A stretch of DNA of 64,000 nucleotides from the NCBI GenBank assembly GCA_002500765.1, contig DLSX01000258.1, forward strand, positions 56,112 through 120,111, given 5' to 3'. Shown piece after piece: positions 18,564 to 28,517 of this stretch (the first letter of the stretch is position 1; each line of letters starts with the position of its first letter). The notes beneath the pieces were generated by a model. It was not told the origin of the DNA, searched no databases, and saw nothing but the letters and a program-made list of their open reading frames with translations. This DNA is from Neorhizobium sp. UBA7851 (GTDB lineage: Bacteria; Pseudomonadota; Alphaproteobacteria; Rhizobiales; Rhizobiaceae). Position numbers and translations under genes: made by a program.

Positions 18564-21500
18564 ATGAGCATTTTTGAAGACATTAAACCTGGTTCACGGC
18601 TTCGTGGGCTAGGTGCTGGCGGCATCGCCGAGATCGTCTCAGTATCACGCTTCGGCTCCGATGCCATGAATCTCGTTTTCCGTATCGATGGTAAAGTTGC
18701 AGAGAGGCTCGTCTACCGCGGCGAAGAAGTAAACTTCGAAATCGTAAGTGACGGCCGCGCTTACGCGTTTGACGCAGATGGCGCACTTCTCAGGCTCGCA
18801 TCCGAGGCCTATCGGATCCGGCTTGCACACCTGTTTGATCCTTATCTGGCGGTAAGTGCTTCCCAGATCGAAGCGCTGCCGCATCAGATCACGGCGGTCT
18901 ACGGTGAGATGCTTCCCCGCCAGCCGCTTCGGTTCTTGCTCGCGGACGATCCCGGCGCCGGCAAGACCGTCATGGCTGGTTTGCTGATCAAGGAACTCCT
19001 TATTCGCGGTGATCTTGAGCGCTGCTTGATCGTAGCGCCGGGCAGCCTGGTTGAGCAGTGGCAAGAGGAAATGGCGGAGAAGTTCGGACTTCACTTCGAC
19101 CTTCTGACACGTGACCAGATCGAAGCGTCGGTTAGTAGCAACCCCTTCCTCGACAAGAACCGGCTAATTGTTCGACTAGATATGGCGGCACGTTCCGACG
19201 AGCTTAAGGCCAAGCTTGATGCGGCACCGGACTGGGATTTGATCATATGCGACGAAGCCCATCGCATGGCCGCCTCCTATTTCGGTGGAGAGGTAAAGGA
19301 GACCCGGCGCCACAAGCTCGGAAAATTGCTGGGCACACGCACGAGAAACTTCCTGCTGATGTCGGCAACGCCACATAACGGTAAGGAGGCGGATTTCCAG
19401 CTCTTTATGAGTCTCCTTGATGCGGATCGGTTTGAGGGTAGGTTCAGAGAAGGCGTCCACAAAGCAGATGTCTCAGACATGATGCGGCGTCTAACGAAAG
19501 AGGAGCTCTATCGCTTCGATCAGACGAAATTGTTCCCCGAGCGTCGGGCCTATACTGCGAGCTACGCGCTCTCGCACGTCGAGGCCGACCTCTACCAGGC
19601 TGTCACAACGTATGTCCGCGAGGAAATGAATCGAGCCGATCGGACTGGCGACGACAAGCGCCGGTCAAGCGTCGGTTTCGCGCTGCAGATCCTGCAGCGT
19701 CGGCTCGCATCCTCGCCCGCGGCCATCCATCGCTCGCTCGAGAGACGTCGCAAGCGGCTCGAAGAGCGCTTGAGAGAGGAGAGGTTGATGCGCCAGGGCG
19801 GGGCGTCGCACTTGACGAGCGCTCCAGATTTGCCGCGTTATGACCCCGACGAGTTCGAAGAGGTGCCGGGTGCGGAGGCTGAGGCGGCAGAGGAACAGAT
19901 CGTCGACCAGGCAACAGCAGCCTCAACACTTGCGGAGTTGGAAGCAGAGATCGTCATTCTCCAGGATCTGGAGGAGCGTGCGCTCAGGATCAAGCTATCC
20001 GGGCAGGACGCGAAGTGGCGAGAGCTCCAGTCCATCCTTGACGAGCCCCTCATGCTCGACAAGGCGACCGGGCTGCGGCGCAAGGTTCTTATTTTTACCG
20101 AGCCGAAGGACACGCTTGAATATCTGCAACAGAAGATCGGCGCGCTAATCGGCGACCCTTCTGCTGTCGTCGTGGTCCACGGCGGCATCGCCCGAGAGGC
20201 GCGTCGCGCGGCGATCGCGGCCTTCAATTCGGATCCGCGGGTCAGGGTAATGATAGCCAACGACGCGGCGGGTGAAGGCGTGAACCTGCAGCGCGGCGCT
20301 CACCTGATGGTCAACTACGACCTGCCGTGGAATCCCAACCGTCTCGAACAGCGCTTTGGTCGCATCCACCGTATCGGTCAGACCGAGGTCTGCCATCTCT
20401 GGAACCTTTGCGCTGCCAACACGCGCGAGGGCGAGGTTTATCGCCGGCTGCTCGAGAAGCTCGAAGAGGCGCGAACGGCTCTCGGCGGCAAGGTCTATGA
20501 TGTGCTCGGCGAACTCTTCGAAGGCCAGGCGCTTCGCGATCTGCTTGTAGAGGCCATCCGCTACGGCGATCGTCCGGAGAAGAAGGCGGAGTTGTTCCAA
20601 AAGGTCGATGGCGCCGTTGACGTGGAGGCGATCGAGACCCTCGTCGCCGAGCGCAAGCTCACGTCGGAGGGCATGAACCCGAGCTCCGTCGCCGAAATCC
20701 GCGAGCAGATGGAACGGGCCGCCGCTCGCCGCCTGCAGCCACATTTCATCGGCGCCTTCTTCCGCGAGGCCTTTGTGATGCTTGGTGGACGCATCGCCGA
20801 GCGCGAAAAAGGCCGCTTCGAAATCCTGCGCGTTCCTTCGATCCTCAAGGAGCGAGACCGGCTGATCGGCCGATCCGACCCGGTGCTCGATCGCTACGCG
20901 CGCATCACTTTCGAGAAAGCGCTGATAATCGGTCAGCCGCAGGCCGAACTCGTCGCGCCGGGGCATCCTTTGCTTGAAGCGCTCGTTGACCTGGTCCTTG
21001 AACGATTCCAGCCGCTCCTTGGTCAAGGCGCAGTGCTTGTCGACGACGCCGAGGACAGTCAAGATCCTCGTCTGCTGGTCTACCTTGAGCACGCCATCCG
21101 CGATGCTCGCGCCAGCCGCTCAGGCGAGCCGCGCGTCATCTCGCAGCGTCTCCAGTTCTTGTTTCTCAAGGAAGATGGCTCCGCGGTCGATGGCGGACCA
21201 GCGCCCTATCTCGATTACCGACCGATCACCGAGGAAGAGCGGTCAAGAATAGCCGACGCGCCGAACGCAGCCTGGTTGGCCGGAAATGTTGAAAAGCAGG
21301 CGCTCGGCTATGCAATCGCCTCGCTCGTGCCGCAGCACCTCGAGGAAGTCAGAAAGCGCAGGATCGCCGAGATCGATAAGATTGAACGTGAGGTGCGGGC
21401 GCGCCTCACCCGGGAAATCAATTACTGGGATGCGCGTGCTGCTCGGCTCCGCGAGGAGGAGCGCGCCGGCAAGGAGCAGCGCATCAACGCGCAGAACGCC

Positions 21501-22070
21501 GAAGCAACGGCCGCACGCCTGGTCGAGCGTTTGCACAAGCGTCAGACGGAGCTCGACCACGAACGGCAGATCTCCGCGCTGCCGCCGGTGTTGAAGGGCG
21601 CTGCGCTGGTGATACCGCGCGGCCTGCTGGATGCTACACTGCCCGCTATGGCTACGCCGGTGGTGGGCGGTTTTGCCGAGGATCCCGTCTTGCGCGCAAT
21701 GTCAGAGAAGACGGCCATGGACGCGGTGATGGCGGCGGAACTTGCGCTCGGTCATATGCCTCGCGATGTCGCAGCGGAGAAGAAGGGCTGGGACATCGAG
21801 AGCCGCGACGGGAAGACGGGGCACCTCCGCTTTATCGAGGTCAAGGGGCGGCACGCCGAGGGTCGCGATATCATCCTGACCAAGAACGAACTGTTGTCGT
21901 CCTTGAACGCGGCCGAGGCCTTCATCCTGGCGATCGTGCAGATCGAGGAGGGCTTTGCGCGTGAGCCGGTCTATGTTCGCCGCTTCTTCCACAGGGAACT
22001 GGGCTTTGGCGAGACAGCAGTGGTGTTCAACGTTGCTGATCTGGTATCGATGGGAACGACACCGTCTTGA
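18564..22070 (+). CDS. SNF2-type DEAH helicase with C-terminal DUF3883-like domain (defence operon gene 1)
   Basis: ATP-dependent DNA translocase/helicase, 1168 residues. Walker A is DDPGAGKT at 128-135, DEAH at 230-233 and motif III SATPHNGK at 267-274. The second RecA lobe has VVVHGGIAREARR, NDAAGEGVNLQRG and QRFGRIHRIGQ (about 596-606), the RapA/SNF2-like arrangement. A charged helical region (about 395-480) and a second one (about 920-1010) surround the C-terminal parts. Residues about 1070-1130 (GWDIESRDGKTGHLRFIEVKGR...) match the DUF3883 domain seen in restriction and defence proteins. First gene of the three-gene operon; 78 bp precede the methyltransferase. It is reminiscent of DrmD of DISARM, but the partner genes differ. 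Confidence 0.9.
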   Translation: MSIFEDIKPGSRLRGLGAGGIAEIVSVSRFGSDAMNLVFRIDGKVAERLVYRGEEVNFEIVSDGRAYAFDADGALLRLASEAYRIRLAHLFDPYLAVSASQIEALPHQITAVYGEMLPRQPLRFLLADDPGAGKTVMAGLLIKELLIRGDLERCLIVAPGSLVEQWQEEMAEKFGLHFDLLTRDQIEASVSSNPFLDKNRLIVRLDMAARSDELKAKLDAAPDWDLIICDEAHRMAASYFGGEVKETRRHKLGKLLGTRTRNFLLMSATPHNGKEADFQLFMSLLDADRFEGRFREGVHKADVSDMMRRLTKEELYRFDQTKLFPERRAYTASYALSHVEADLYQAVTTYVREEMNRADRTGDDKRRSSVGFALQILQRRLASSPAAIHRSLERRRKRLEERLREERLMRQGGASHLTSAPDLPRYDPDEFEEVPGAEAEAAEEQIVDQATAASTLAELEAEIVILQDLEERALRIKLSGQDAKWRELQSILDEPLMLDKATGLRRKVLIFTEPKDTLEYLQQKIGALIGDPSAVVVVHGGIAREARRAAIAAFNSDPRVRVMIANDAAGEGVNLQRGAHLMVNYDLPWNPNRLEQRFGRIHRIGQTEVCHLWNLCAANTREGEVYRRLLEKLEEARTALGGKVYDVLGELFEGQALRDLLVEAIRYGDRPEKKAELFQKVDGAVDVEAIETLVAERKLTSEGMNPSSVAEIREQMERAAARRLQPHFIGAFFREAFVMLGGRIAEREKGRFEILRVPSILKERDRLIGRSDPVLDRYARITFEKALIIGQPQAELVAPGHPLLEALVDLVLERFQPLLGQGAVLVDDAEDSQDPRLLVYLEHAIRDARASRSGEPRVISQRLQFLFLKEDGSAVDGGPAPYLDYRPITEEERSRIADAPNAAWLAGNVEKQALGYAIASLVPQHLEEVRKRRIAEIDKIEREVRARLTREINYWDARAARLREEERAGKEQRINAQNAEATAARLVERLHKRQTELDHERQISALPPVLKGAALVIPRGLLDATLPAMATPVVGGFAEDPVLRAMSEKTAMDAVMAAELALGHMPRDVAAEKKGWDIESRDGKTGHLRFIEVKGRHAEGRDIILTKNELLSSLNAAEAFILAIVQIEEGFAREPVYVRRFFHRELGFGETAVVFNVADLVSMGTTPS

Positions 22071-22148
22071 AAAGACGATTCCCTGACATGTGCAGAGAAA
22101 AATTGGAACTGGCTACGCTCTCAACGTGCCCGGAATTGTAGGTAGGAT

Positions 22149-25043
22149 ATGACGGCTTCGGCTCCACGTAAGAAACTCATCGAGGTCTCGATCCCGCTCG
22201 AAGCGATCAACGCGGCGTCTGCTCGGGAAAAATCGATACGGCACGGGCACCCGTCTACACTCCAACTGTGGTGGGCTCGAAGGCCTTTAGCGGCGTGCCG
22301 CGCAGTGCTGTTCTCACAACTCGTCGACGATCCCTCCTCATGGCCAGACCGTTTTCCAACGGAGGAGGCGCAGGATATTGAGCGCCGGCGGCTGCACCGC
22401 TTAATCGAGCGCATGGTGCCCTGGGAAGCTTCCAACGACCAGGAGATCCTTAATGAAGCTAGGTGGCACATTGCCCGCTCGGTCGCCTGGGGGCTCAACG
22501 AGGAGCCGCCGCCGCAGGGCGATGGGAAGGCAATACTTGCTTATTTGCAGGAGAAGGCTCCACCTATCTATGACCCATTTTCAGGTGGCGGTTCAATTCC
22601 CTTCGAAGCTCAGAGGCTGGGCTTGCGCGCCTACGGATCAGACCTCAACCCTGTTGCGGTGTTGATTGGGAAAGCTATGATCGAAATCCCGCCAAAGTTC
22701 GCGGGTCTTCAGCCCATAAATCCTACCGCCAGAAAAGAGCTTCAGCGTGGCACCTGGAATGGTAAGGGCGCTGAGGGCCTCGCCGAAGACGTAACGTATT
22801 ACGGCAAATGGATGCGCGATGAAGCTGAAAAGCGAATTGGACATCTATACCCTAAGGCAACTCTATTAGATGGCTCCGAGGCGACCGTTGTTGCTTGGTT
22901 GTGGGCACGCACTGTGCGCTCTCCCGATCCGGCGTCAAAAGGAGCAATGGTCCCACTGGTTTCGTCTTTCGTGCTTTCTACCAAAGAGGGGCAAAAAGCC
23001 TGGGTCGAAGTTGTCGTTGACGAAAGCGCTCCCGATGGATGGCGTTTTGAGGTGCACAACGGCATTTTGACTAAGGAAAAGGAAAAAGAGCTAAAAGCAG
23101 GCACCATTGGGAGAAGCGGTGGCGGAATTTGCATACTTTCTGGCGCTTCTATGCCGTTCAGCTATATCCGTGAGCAGGGACAAGCCAATCGTCTTGGCGT
23201 CCGATTGATGGCCATCGTCGCGGAAGGAAAGCGAAGACGAGCGTTTCTGTCGCCGACTAGCTATCATGAAGATGTTGCTCGGAGCGCAAGGCCAGATTGG
23301 GAACCTGAAGGAGAGCTCCCACTTAATCCACGCGATTTCAAAACGCCGAACTATGGAATGCATACGTTTGCTTCATTGTATAGCCCGCGCCAACTCGTTG
23401 CGATGACGACATTTTCGGGGCTGGTGACTGAGGCGCGTGAGCGAGCTTTATCAGATGCCAAAGCCGCCGACCTATCCAGTGATCAGCTCAATTTGCATGA
23501 AGGGGGCAAAGGGGCACAAGCTTACGCCGATGCAGTTGCGACCTATTTGGCTTTTGCGGTTACGAGCTTGGCGAACAGTTTGTCGATGGTTTGCAGTTGG
23601 GATGCTGGCGGTCCTGGCTGGGGAACAAAAATTCGAAACACGTTTGCGCGCCAAGCGATTCCAATGACCTGGGACTTTGCAGAAGTAGGCCCATTTTCCG
23701 GCAACTCTGGTAGCTTTGATGTAAACTTTGAGTATCTGGTGAAGCCCATTGGACAATTCGTAAATACCACTATCGAAGGAGCGATATACAATATCGATGC
23801 GGCGAAAAACTCCTTCCCAATTAGACCAGTTGTTATTTCAACCGACCCGCCATACTACGATAATATTGGCTACGCAGATCTATCTGACTATTTTTATGTT
23901 TGGCTACGTCCCTCATTGTCGAATATATGGCCAGCGCTTTTTCGAAGGCTTACTGTGCCAAAGGCAGAGGAACTTGTCGCAACGCCTCATCGTCACGGTA
24001 GCAAAGAGGCAGCCGAATCGTTCTTTATGGAAGGTATGGGCCACGCGCTTACCGCAATGCGGAAGGCAGCGACAGAGCTTGAACCTTTAACCATTTACTA
24101 CGCCTTTAAACAATCGGAAGCTGCTGCCGATGGAGTAACATCTGCTGGTTGGGCAAGTTTTTTGCAGGCGGTTTGTGATGGTGGCCTTGTAGTTGATGGC
24201 ACCTGGCCGATCAGAACTGAGATGGCCAATCGTATGATCGGGAAGGGAGCAAATGCACTCGCTTCATCGATCGTTTTGGTTTGCAGAAAACGCGGGGCCG
24301 ACGCAGAGACAATAATGCGAGGAGAATTCATTCGCCTCCTGCGCCGAGAGCTCCCCGATGCTATCGAAGCCATCCGTAAAGCTGGGGTGGGACCGGTTGA
24401 CATGCAACAGTCGGTGATTGGTCCTGGTATGGGCGTCTTCTCCAGATATTTCAAAGTGCTGGAGGACGACGATAGTGCGATGACAGTGAAGACAGCGCTC
24501 GCCAATATCAACCGCGTTTGGGAAGAGATCGACCAAGAACTAGATGCCGCGTTCGACGCCGAGACGCAGGTAGCGCTTGCCTGGTTTGCGACCTACGGCT
24601 TGGACTCACGCTCGTCCGGTGAATTGATAACGCTGGCTAATGCCAAAAATATCACCAGCAATGCGCTGTTCGACTCTGGAGTGTTCGAAGATCTGAGAGG
24701 CAAGACCGCGCTCACGCCACGCGAAAAGCTTTCGAAAGATTGGTCACCAGCAAAGGACAGGACGCTTACCATTTGGGAGTGCGTGCAGCACACCGCTCGT
24801 GTGCTCAACGCCGAGGATGGTGGTGCGGAGGCGGCGGCACGGCTGGTTGCGCAGATGGGGGCAGCAAGCGACCAGGCGCGTAAGCTCGCCTATCGGCTCT
24901 TCGAGATCGCTACCCAGAAGGGCTGGTCGCAGGAGGCGTTGGTTTACAATGAGCTTGCGCAGGAATGGTCGCATCTGGAGGACGCCGGCACCATGGTCAC
25001 GCCATCCAGCACAAAATCGACCCAGGTCGCATTCGATCTCTGA
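22149..25043 (+). CDS. DUF1156 (COG1743-like) adenine-type DNA methyltransferase (defence operon gene 2)
   Basis: Predicted SAM-dependent DNA methyltransferase, 964 residues. The N-terminus KKLIEVSIPLEAINAASAREKSIRHGHPSTLQLWWARRPL is the DUF1156 hallmark. The SAM site is YDPFSGGGS at 141-149 and the catalytic TDPPYYDN has DPPY at 566-569, so the order is motif I before motif IV with a long insert. The family normally has a Zn-ribbon in this insert; here its cysteine positions read SPDPAS (258-263) and CILSG (328-332), so it looks degenerate. The region about 22600-24200 is visibly more AT-rich than the neighbouring genes, suggesting a patchwork origin. It ends 10 bp before the ATPase gene. 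Confidence 0.9.
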   Translation: MTASAPRKKLIEVSIPLEAINAASAREKSIRHGHPSTLQLWWARRPLAACRAVLFSQLVDDPSSWPDRFPTEEAQDIERRRLHRLIERMVPWEASNDQEILNEARWHIARSVAWGLNEEPPPQGDGKAILAYLQEKAPPIYDPFSGGGSIPFEAQRLGLRAYGSDLNPVAVLIGKAMIEIPPKFAGLQPINPTARKELQRGTWNGKGAEGLAEDVTYYGKWMRDEAEKRIGHLYPKATLLDGSEATVVAWLWARTVRSPDPASKGAMVPLVSSFVLSTKEGQKAWVEVVVDESAPDGWRFEVHNGILTKEKEKELKAGTIGRSGGGICILSGASMPFSYIREQGQANRLGVRLMAIVAEGKRRRAFLSPTSYHEDVARSARPDWEPEGELPLNPRDFKTPNYGMHTFASLYSPRQLVAMTTFSGLVTEARERALSDAKAADLSSDQLNLHEGGKGAQAYADAVATYLAFAVTSLANSLSMVCSWDAGGPGWGTKIRNTFARQAIPMTWDFAEVGPFSGNSGSFDVNFEYLVKPIGQFVNTTIEGAIYNIDAAKNSFPIRPVVISTDPPYYDNIGYADLSDYFYVWLRPSLSNIWPALFRRLTVPKAEELVATPHRHGSKEAAESFFMEGMGHALTAMRKAATELEPLTIYYAFKQSEAAADGVTSAGWASFLQAVCDGGLVVDGTWPIRTEMANRMIGKGANALASSIVLVCRKRGADAETIMRGEFIRLLRRELPDAIEAIRKAGVGPVDMQQSVIGPGMGVFSRYFKVLEDDDSAMTVKTALANINRVWEEIDQELDAAFDAETQVALAWFATYGLDSRSSGELITLANAKNITSNALFDSGVFEDLRGKTALTPREKLSKDWSPAKDRTLTIWECVQHTARVLNAEDGGAEAAARLVAQMGAASDQARKLAYRLFEIATQKGWSQEALVYNELAQEWSHLEDAGTMVTPSSTKSTQVAFDL

Positions 25044-25053
25044 GGAAATTATC

Positions 25054-28000
25054 ATGGCAGAAGAAGATATCGAAGGCACGAAGCGGGTTCGAGACACACT
25101 CGATTTCGTCCTGAAACCGGTGCTCGAGGCTTTCGTCGAAGCCAACATGAAAAAGAAACACGGGTCACGCTGGCTGCACTACGCTAGCCGGGCCTCGGGT
25201 TCCGGCACGAACGATCCTCTTGACGCCTATGGCCTGCTCAAGACTATCATCGATAACTGGAACGATGTCTTCTATGCCTGCTTCGACCGCAAGATCTTGC
25301 ACAAGGCGCGCAACCACGTCTCCGTCGCCTTCGACGCACGCAATGCAACCTCCCACCTCAACCTGCCGCTCAGCGATGCTGAGGCGCTGAACTACTTGTT
25401 CGCGATGCTGCAGCTTGCTGAGATCCTCAAGGCGCCTGCTACGACGCTGGAAAAAGTGAAGTCCGCCTATGCGGCGCAACGCACCACCGGCATAGAGTCA
25501 GGCCAGATCGATCCGGCAACTCCGGCTGTCAACAAGGTCGTCGAGGCAGCTGTGCAGCCACAACTCGGCCTGACGCCCCCTGAGCCTTCCACTGGTGCGC
25601 TAAAACCCTGGATCGAGGTGGCACTGCCGCACCCCGACGTCATCGCCAACCGCTTCAAGGAAGCCGAGTTCGCTGCCGACCTTTTCGCCGTTGACGCTGG
25701 CCTTGCCGGTGAAGGCTATGCGACACCTTCCGCCTTCTATGGCATCACCTTCCTAACTGAGGGGCTGAAGCGCGTGCTGGCGACAGCCGTGCAACGCCTG
25801 GGCGGCTCGGGCGGCGACCCGGTGATCGGTCTGCAGACCGCGTTTGGTGGCGGCAAGACGCACACAATGCTAGCGCTCTTCCATCTAGTGAAGCACCTCC
25901 AGGAAGGCGGCGATCCTCGTGCACTTCCGGGTCTTGCCGAGATCCTCGATCGCGCCGGCGTCGCATCACTGTCGAAGCCGAAGATCTGTGTCTTCGTCGG
26001 CTCTTCGAAGGGCGTCGACGTGTCGCTCAACATCAAGGGCGGTCCGCGCCTGCACACCCTCTGGGGTTACATCGCCTGGCGCATCGCCGGAGAGGAAGGG
26101 CTGAAGCTGGTGGCAGAGGCCGAGGTGGCCCGAACGAGCCCTGGCTCCGACCTCATGGTCGAAGTGTTCAGGCTAGCTGGGCCCAGCGTGATCCTTCTCG
26201 ACGAACTGACAATGTTTGCGCGCCAACTCGATGAGGATCGCTTCGAGGCGCTTCTGTCGTTCATCCAGTCGCTGACCGAGGCGGCCAAGATGGTGCCGGG
26301 CATATTGATCGTTGGCTCGCTGCCCGAGAGCAATGCCGAGGCGGGCGGTGAGCGAGGCGTGAGAGCGCTGTTGCGGCTCGAGAAGATCTTCGGACGCGTG
26401 CAGTCAGCCTGGCTCCCGGCCTCTGGCGACGAAACCTACGAGATTATCCGTCGCCGCCTGTTCCAGCCGTTGGATGTCGAGGGAGAGAAGGCGCGCGACG
26501 ACACCGTCAAGGCTTTCCACAATCTCTACAAGTCCAACGCGGCCGAGTTCCCACCGCCGGCTAGGGAGGCACGCTATCTCGAGCTTCTGCGGCTCTCCTA
26601 TCCGATCCACCCCGAGCTTTTCGATCGTCTTTCGAAGGACTGGGCGAGCCTCGAGAAATTCCAACGGACGCGTGGCGTTCTGCGTTTCATGGCGAACGTT
26701 GTCGGCGTGCTCTGGCATGGGCAGTCGCGCGATCCTATGATTCTGCCTGCCCGCATCCCGGTTAGCAATGAACGCGTGCGTGCCAGCGTCCTGTATCCGC
26801 TCGATCCCGCTTTCGGGGCCGTCGTCGACAGGGAAGTGGATGGCGACGGTTCGCTGCCTAACCTGATGGAAGCAAACCCATCCCGCCGGATCTCGCAGGC
26901 ACGCGCTGCGACACGCGCCGCCCGCGCTGTGTTCGTTTGCTCGGCGCCATTGGTTGGTCAACCCAACGCGGGCGTTACCGGTGAGGGCTTACGACTGGCC
27001 TGTGCTGAGCCTGGAGACCAGCTTGCGATCTTCGGTGAGGCACTGCGCGAGCTCACAGAGCGCGCCACATACCTCTACGAAGAAGCGGGCCGATACTGGT
27101 TCTCGACGCAGCCTACGCTGAACCGTCTTGCCGACGATCGCGCCAGGGCACTACCGGACTACGAGGTTGATGCGGCCATCTCCGATGTGTTGCGCGAAGA
27201 CGGAAACACTAAGGGCAATTTCCATCGCGTCTTCGCAGCGCCTGACGATCCGACTATGTGTGACGAAGTATCGGCGCTGTCGCTAGTTATCCTCGGCCCG
27301 ACGCATCCTCACGCCGGTCGCGGCGCTGGCAAGTCTGCAGCGACGGAGGCGGTGGATGATGGCCTTATGCGTTGCCGGTCGTCGCAGAGGCGTTTCCGGA
27401 ACACGTTTATCTACGTGGCGCCCGATGTGGCGCAGCTCGGCACGGCGCGAGAAGTGATGCGCAAGGCCCTCGCCTGGGCGTCTATCGCTTCGGACGACCG
27501 GCTGCAGCAGCAGATGACACAGGCACAGTCTGCGGATGCCAAGGACAAGGCCAAGACGAACCGGGACTCCGCTCAGAAGGCTGTGAGGGCTGCCTGGAGC
27601 CACGTTCTTCACCCAGTCAAGAGTGATACGCCAGGCAAACCCTTCGAACTCGAGCACAACCAGATCTCGTCGCGCGACCGACCTGCCATCCCGGCCATGG
27701 TCTACGACAAGGCGAAGGCCGATGGCGTGGCCCTGGAGAAACTCGGCACCGAACGCCTCTGGCTAGCGCTGAAGCCGATTTGGCCCGAAGATCGTCCACA
27801 TCTGCCGGTCGCCGAGATCACCAACTGGTTCGCGTCCTACGTCTACCTACCGAAGCTACGCGACCGGGTTGCCCTCGAGGTTGCAATCCGCGACGCGCTG
27901 GCGAAGCTCGATCCCCAGTTCGGATATGCAGAGAGCTTCGATGAGGCGACGGGCAAGTATCACAAGCTCAGCTGGGCTAGGGAGCCGGCGAGCCTTGATC

Positions 28001-28410
28001 TCTCGACGGGGCTCATCGTGCGCGAGACTGAGGCCCGCAGGCAGATTGACGAGGAAGCAGCCGCCAGGTTGGTGTCGACTCCAGGAGCACCAACTGTAAC
28101 AGAGCCTGGCCATCCGGCCGCACCCGTCCTCGGCTCGAATCCGGTCGTTTCTGAGCCTGCTGGGCCGAGCAAGCCGACGCGCTTCTACGGCTCGGTCGAG
28201 ATCGACATGGTCCGACCCGTTAAATCGTTCGACGCCATCCTCAATGCTGTCGTGATGGAACTGCAGCGAACGCAGGGAGCCAAGGTGACGTTGACACTCG
28301 AGATCGAGGCGACGGCAACCGAGGGCTTCGATGAGGGCGATTTAAGTATTGTCAGAGATAACGCTAGACAGCTAAAATTTAAACCAGAATCGACCGGGTT
28401 CGACGATTGA
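25054..28410 (+). CDS. DUF499 (COG1483-like) AAA+ ATPase with N-terminal HEPN-like domain (defence operon gene 3)
   Basis: The protein is 1118 residues from the ATG at 25054 (GAGGAAA site upstream; the frame extends further left but only inside the methyltransferase gene). Residues about 10-125 resemble a Swt1-type HEPN domain and contain RNATSH at 96-101, fitting the HEPN Rx4-6H catalytic motif. The P-loop is AFGGGKTH starting at 263 and Walker B is VILLDEL at 379-385. A long alpha-helical remainder follows, with a lid-like YPIHPELFDRL and a C-terminal domain around SVEIDMVRPVKSFDAILNAVV. The substrate is unknown. Context suggests it drives or senses with the helicase and methyltransferase. 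HEPN assignment is by motif and general resemblance only. Confidence 0.87.
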   Translation: MAEEDIEGTKRVRDTLDFVLKPVLEAFVEANMKKKHGSRWLHYASRASGSGTNDPLDAYGLLKTIIDNWNDVFYACFDRKILHKARNHVSVAFDARNATSHLNLPLSDAEALNYLFAMLQLAEILKAPATTLEKVKSAYAAQRTTGIESGQIDPATPAVNKVVEAAVQPQLGLTPPEPSTGALKPWIEVALPHPDVIANRFKEAEFAADLFAVDAGLAGEGYATPSAFYGITFLTEGLKRVLATAVQRLGGSGGDPVIGLQTAFGGGKTHTMLALFHLVKHLQEGGDPRALPGLAEILDRAGVASLSKPKICVFVGSSKGVDVSLNIKGGPRLHTLWGYIAWRIAGEEGLKLVAEAEVARTSPGSDLMVEVFRLAGPSVILLDELTMFARQLDEDRFEALLSFIQSLTEAAKMVPGILIVGSLPESNAEAGGERGVRALLRLEKIFGRVQSAWLPASGDETYEIIRRRLFQPLDVEGEKARDDTVKAFHNLYKSNAAEFPPPAREARYLELLRLSYPIHPELFDRLSKDWASLEKFQRTRGVLRFMANVVGVLWHGQSRDPMILPARIPVSNERVRASVLYPLDPAFGAVVDREVDGDGSLPNLMEANPSRRISQARAATRAARAVFVCSAPLVGQPNAGVTGEGLRLACAEPGDQLAIFGEALRELTERATYLYEEAGRYWFSTQPTLNRLADDRARALPDYEVDAAISDVLREDGNTKGNFHRVFAAPDDPTMCDEVSALSLVILGPTHPHAGRGAGKSAATEAVDDGLMRCRSSQRRFRNTFIYVAPDVAQLGTAREVMRKALAWASIASDDRLQQQMTQAQSADAKDKAKTNRDSAQKAVRAAWSHVLHPVKSDTPGKPFELEHNQISSRDRPAIPAMVYDKAKADGVALEKLGTERLWLALKPIWPEDRPHLPVAEITNWFASYVYLPKLRDRVALEVAIRDALAKLDPQFGYAESFDEATGKYHKLSWAREPASLDLSTGLIVRETEARRQIDEEAAARLVSTPGAPTVTEPGHPAAPVLGSNPVVSEPAGPSKPTRFYGSVEIDMVRPVKSFDAILNAVVMELQRTQGAKVTLTLEIEATATEGFDEGDLSIVRDNARQLKFKPESTGFDD

Positions 28411-28473
28411 TTCTGTGGTAGATATTCCAGAGGCCACTAGCTAGCTTGGCGGTCGCAGACGCCGTTCGCTGCA

Positions 28474-28501
28474 CTCGACATGCCAAGCGCGCCGGTGAGT
28501 C
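28474..28501. repeat. Island intergenic repeat, copy 1
   Basis: CTCGACATGCCAAGCGCGCC followed by GGTGAGTC. Related copies lie at 29094-29121 and 30038-30065. Similarity to copy 2 extends well beyond the core (CTTGGCGG... before, CGGTGCTTG after), about 28444-28532. It sits just after the ATPase stop and reaches into the end of the small minus-strand gene. Confidence 0.6.
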
Positions 28502-28517
28502 GATACCCCGTCAGGGC

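Noticed and set aside
24799..25053. Upstream extension of the DUF499 frame
   Set aside because: It overlaps the end of the methyltransferase in another frame; the ATG at 25054 follows a clear ribosome site.
18564..28410. DISARM or BREX assignment for the defence operon
   Set aside because: A DrmD-like helicase alone is not enough; no DrmA/DrmB/DrmC or PglZ/BrxL-like gene is present, while the DUF1156 and DUF499 partners point to another system.
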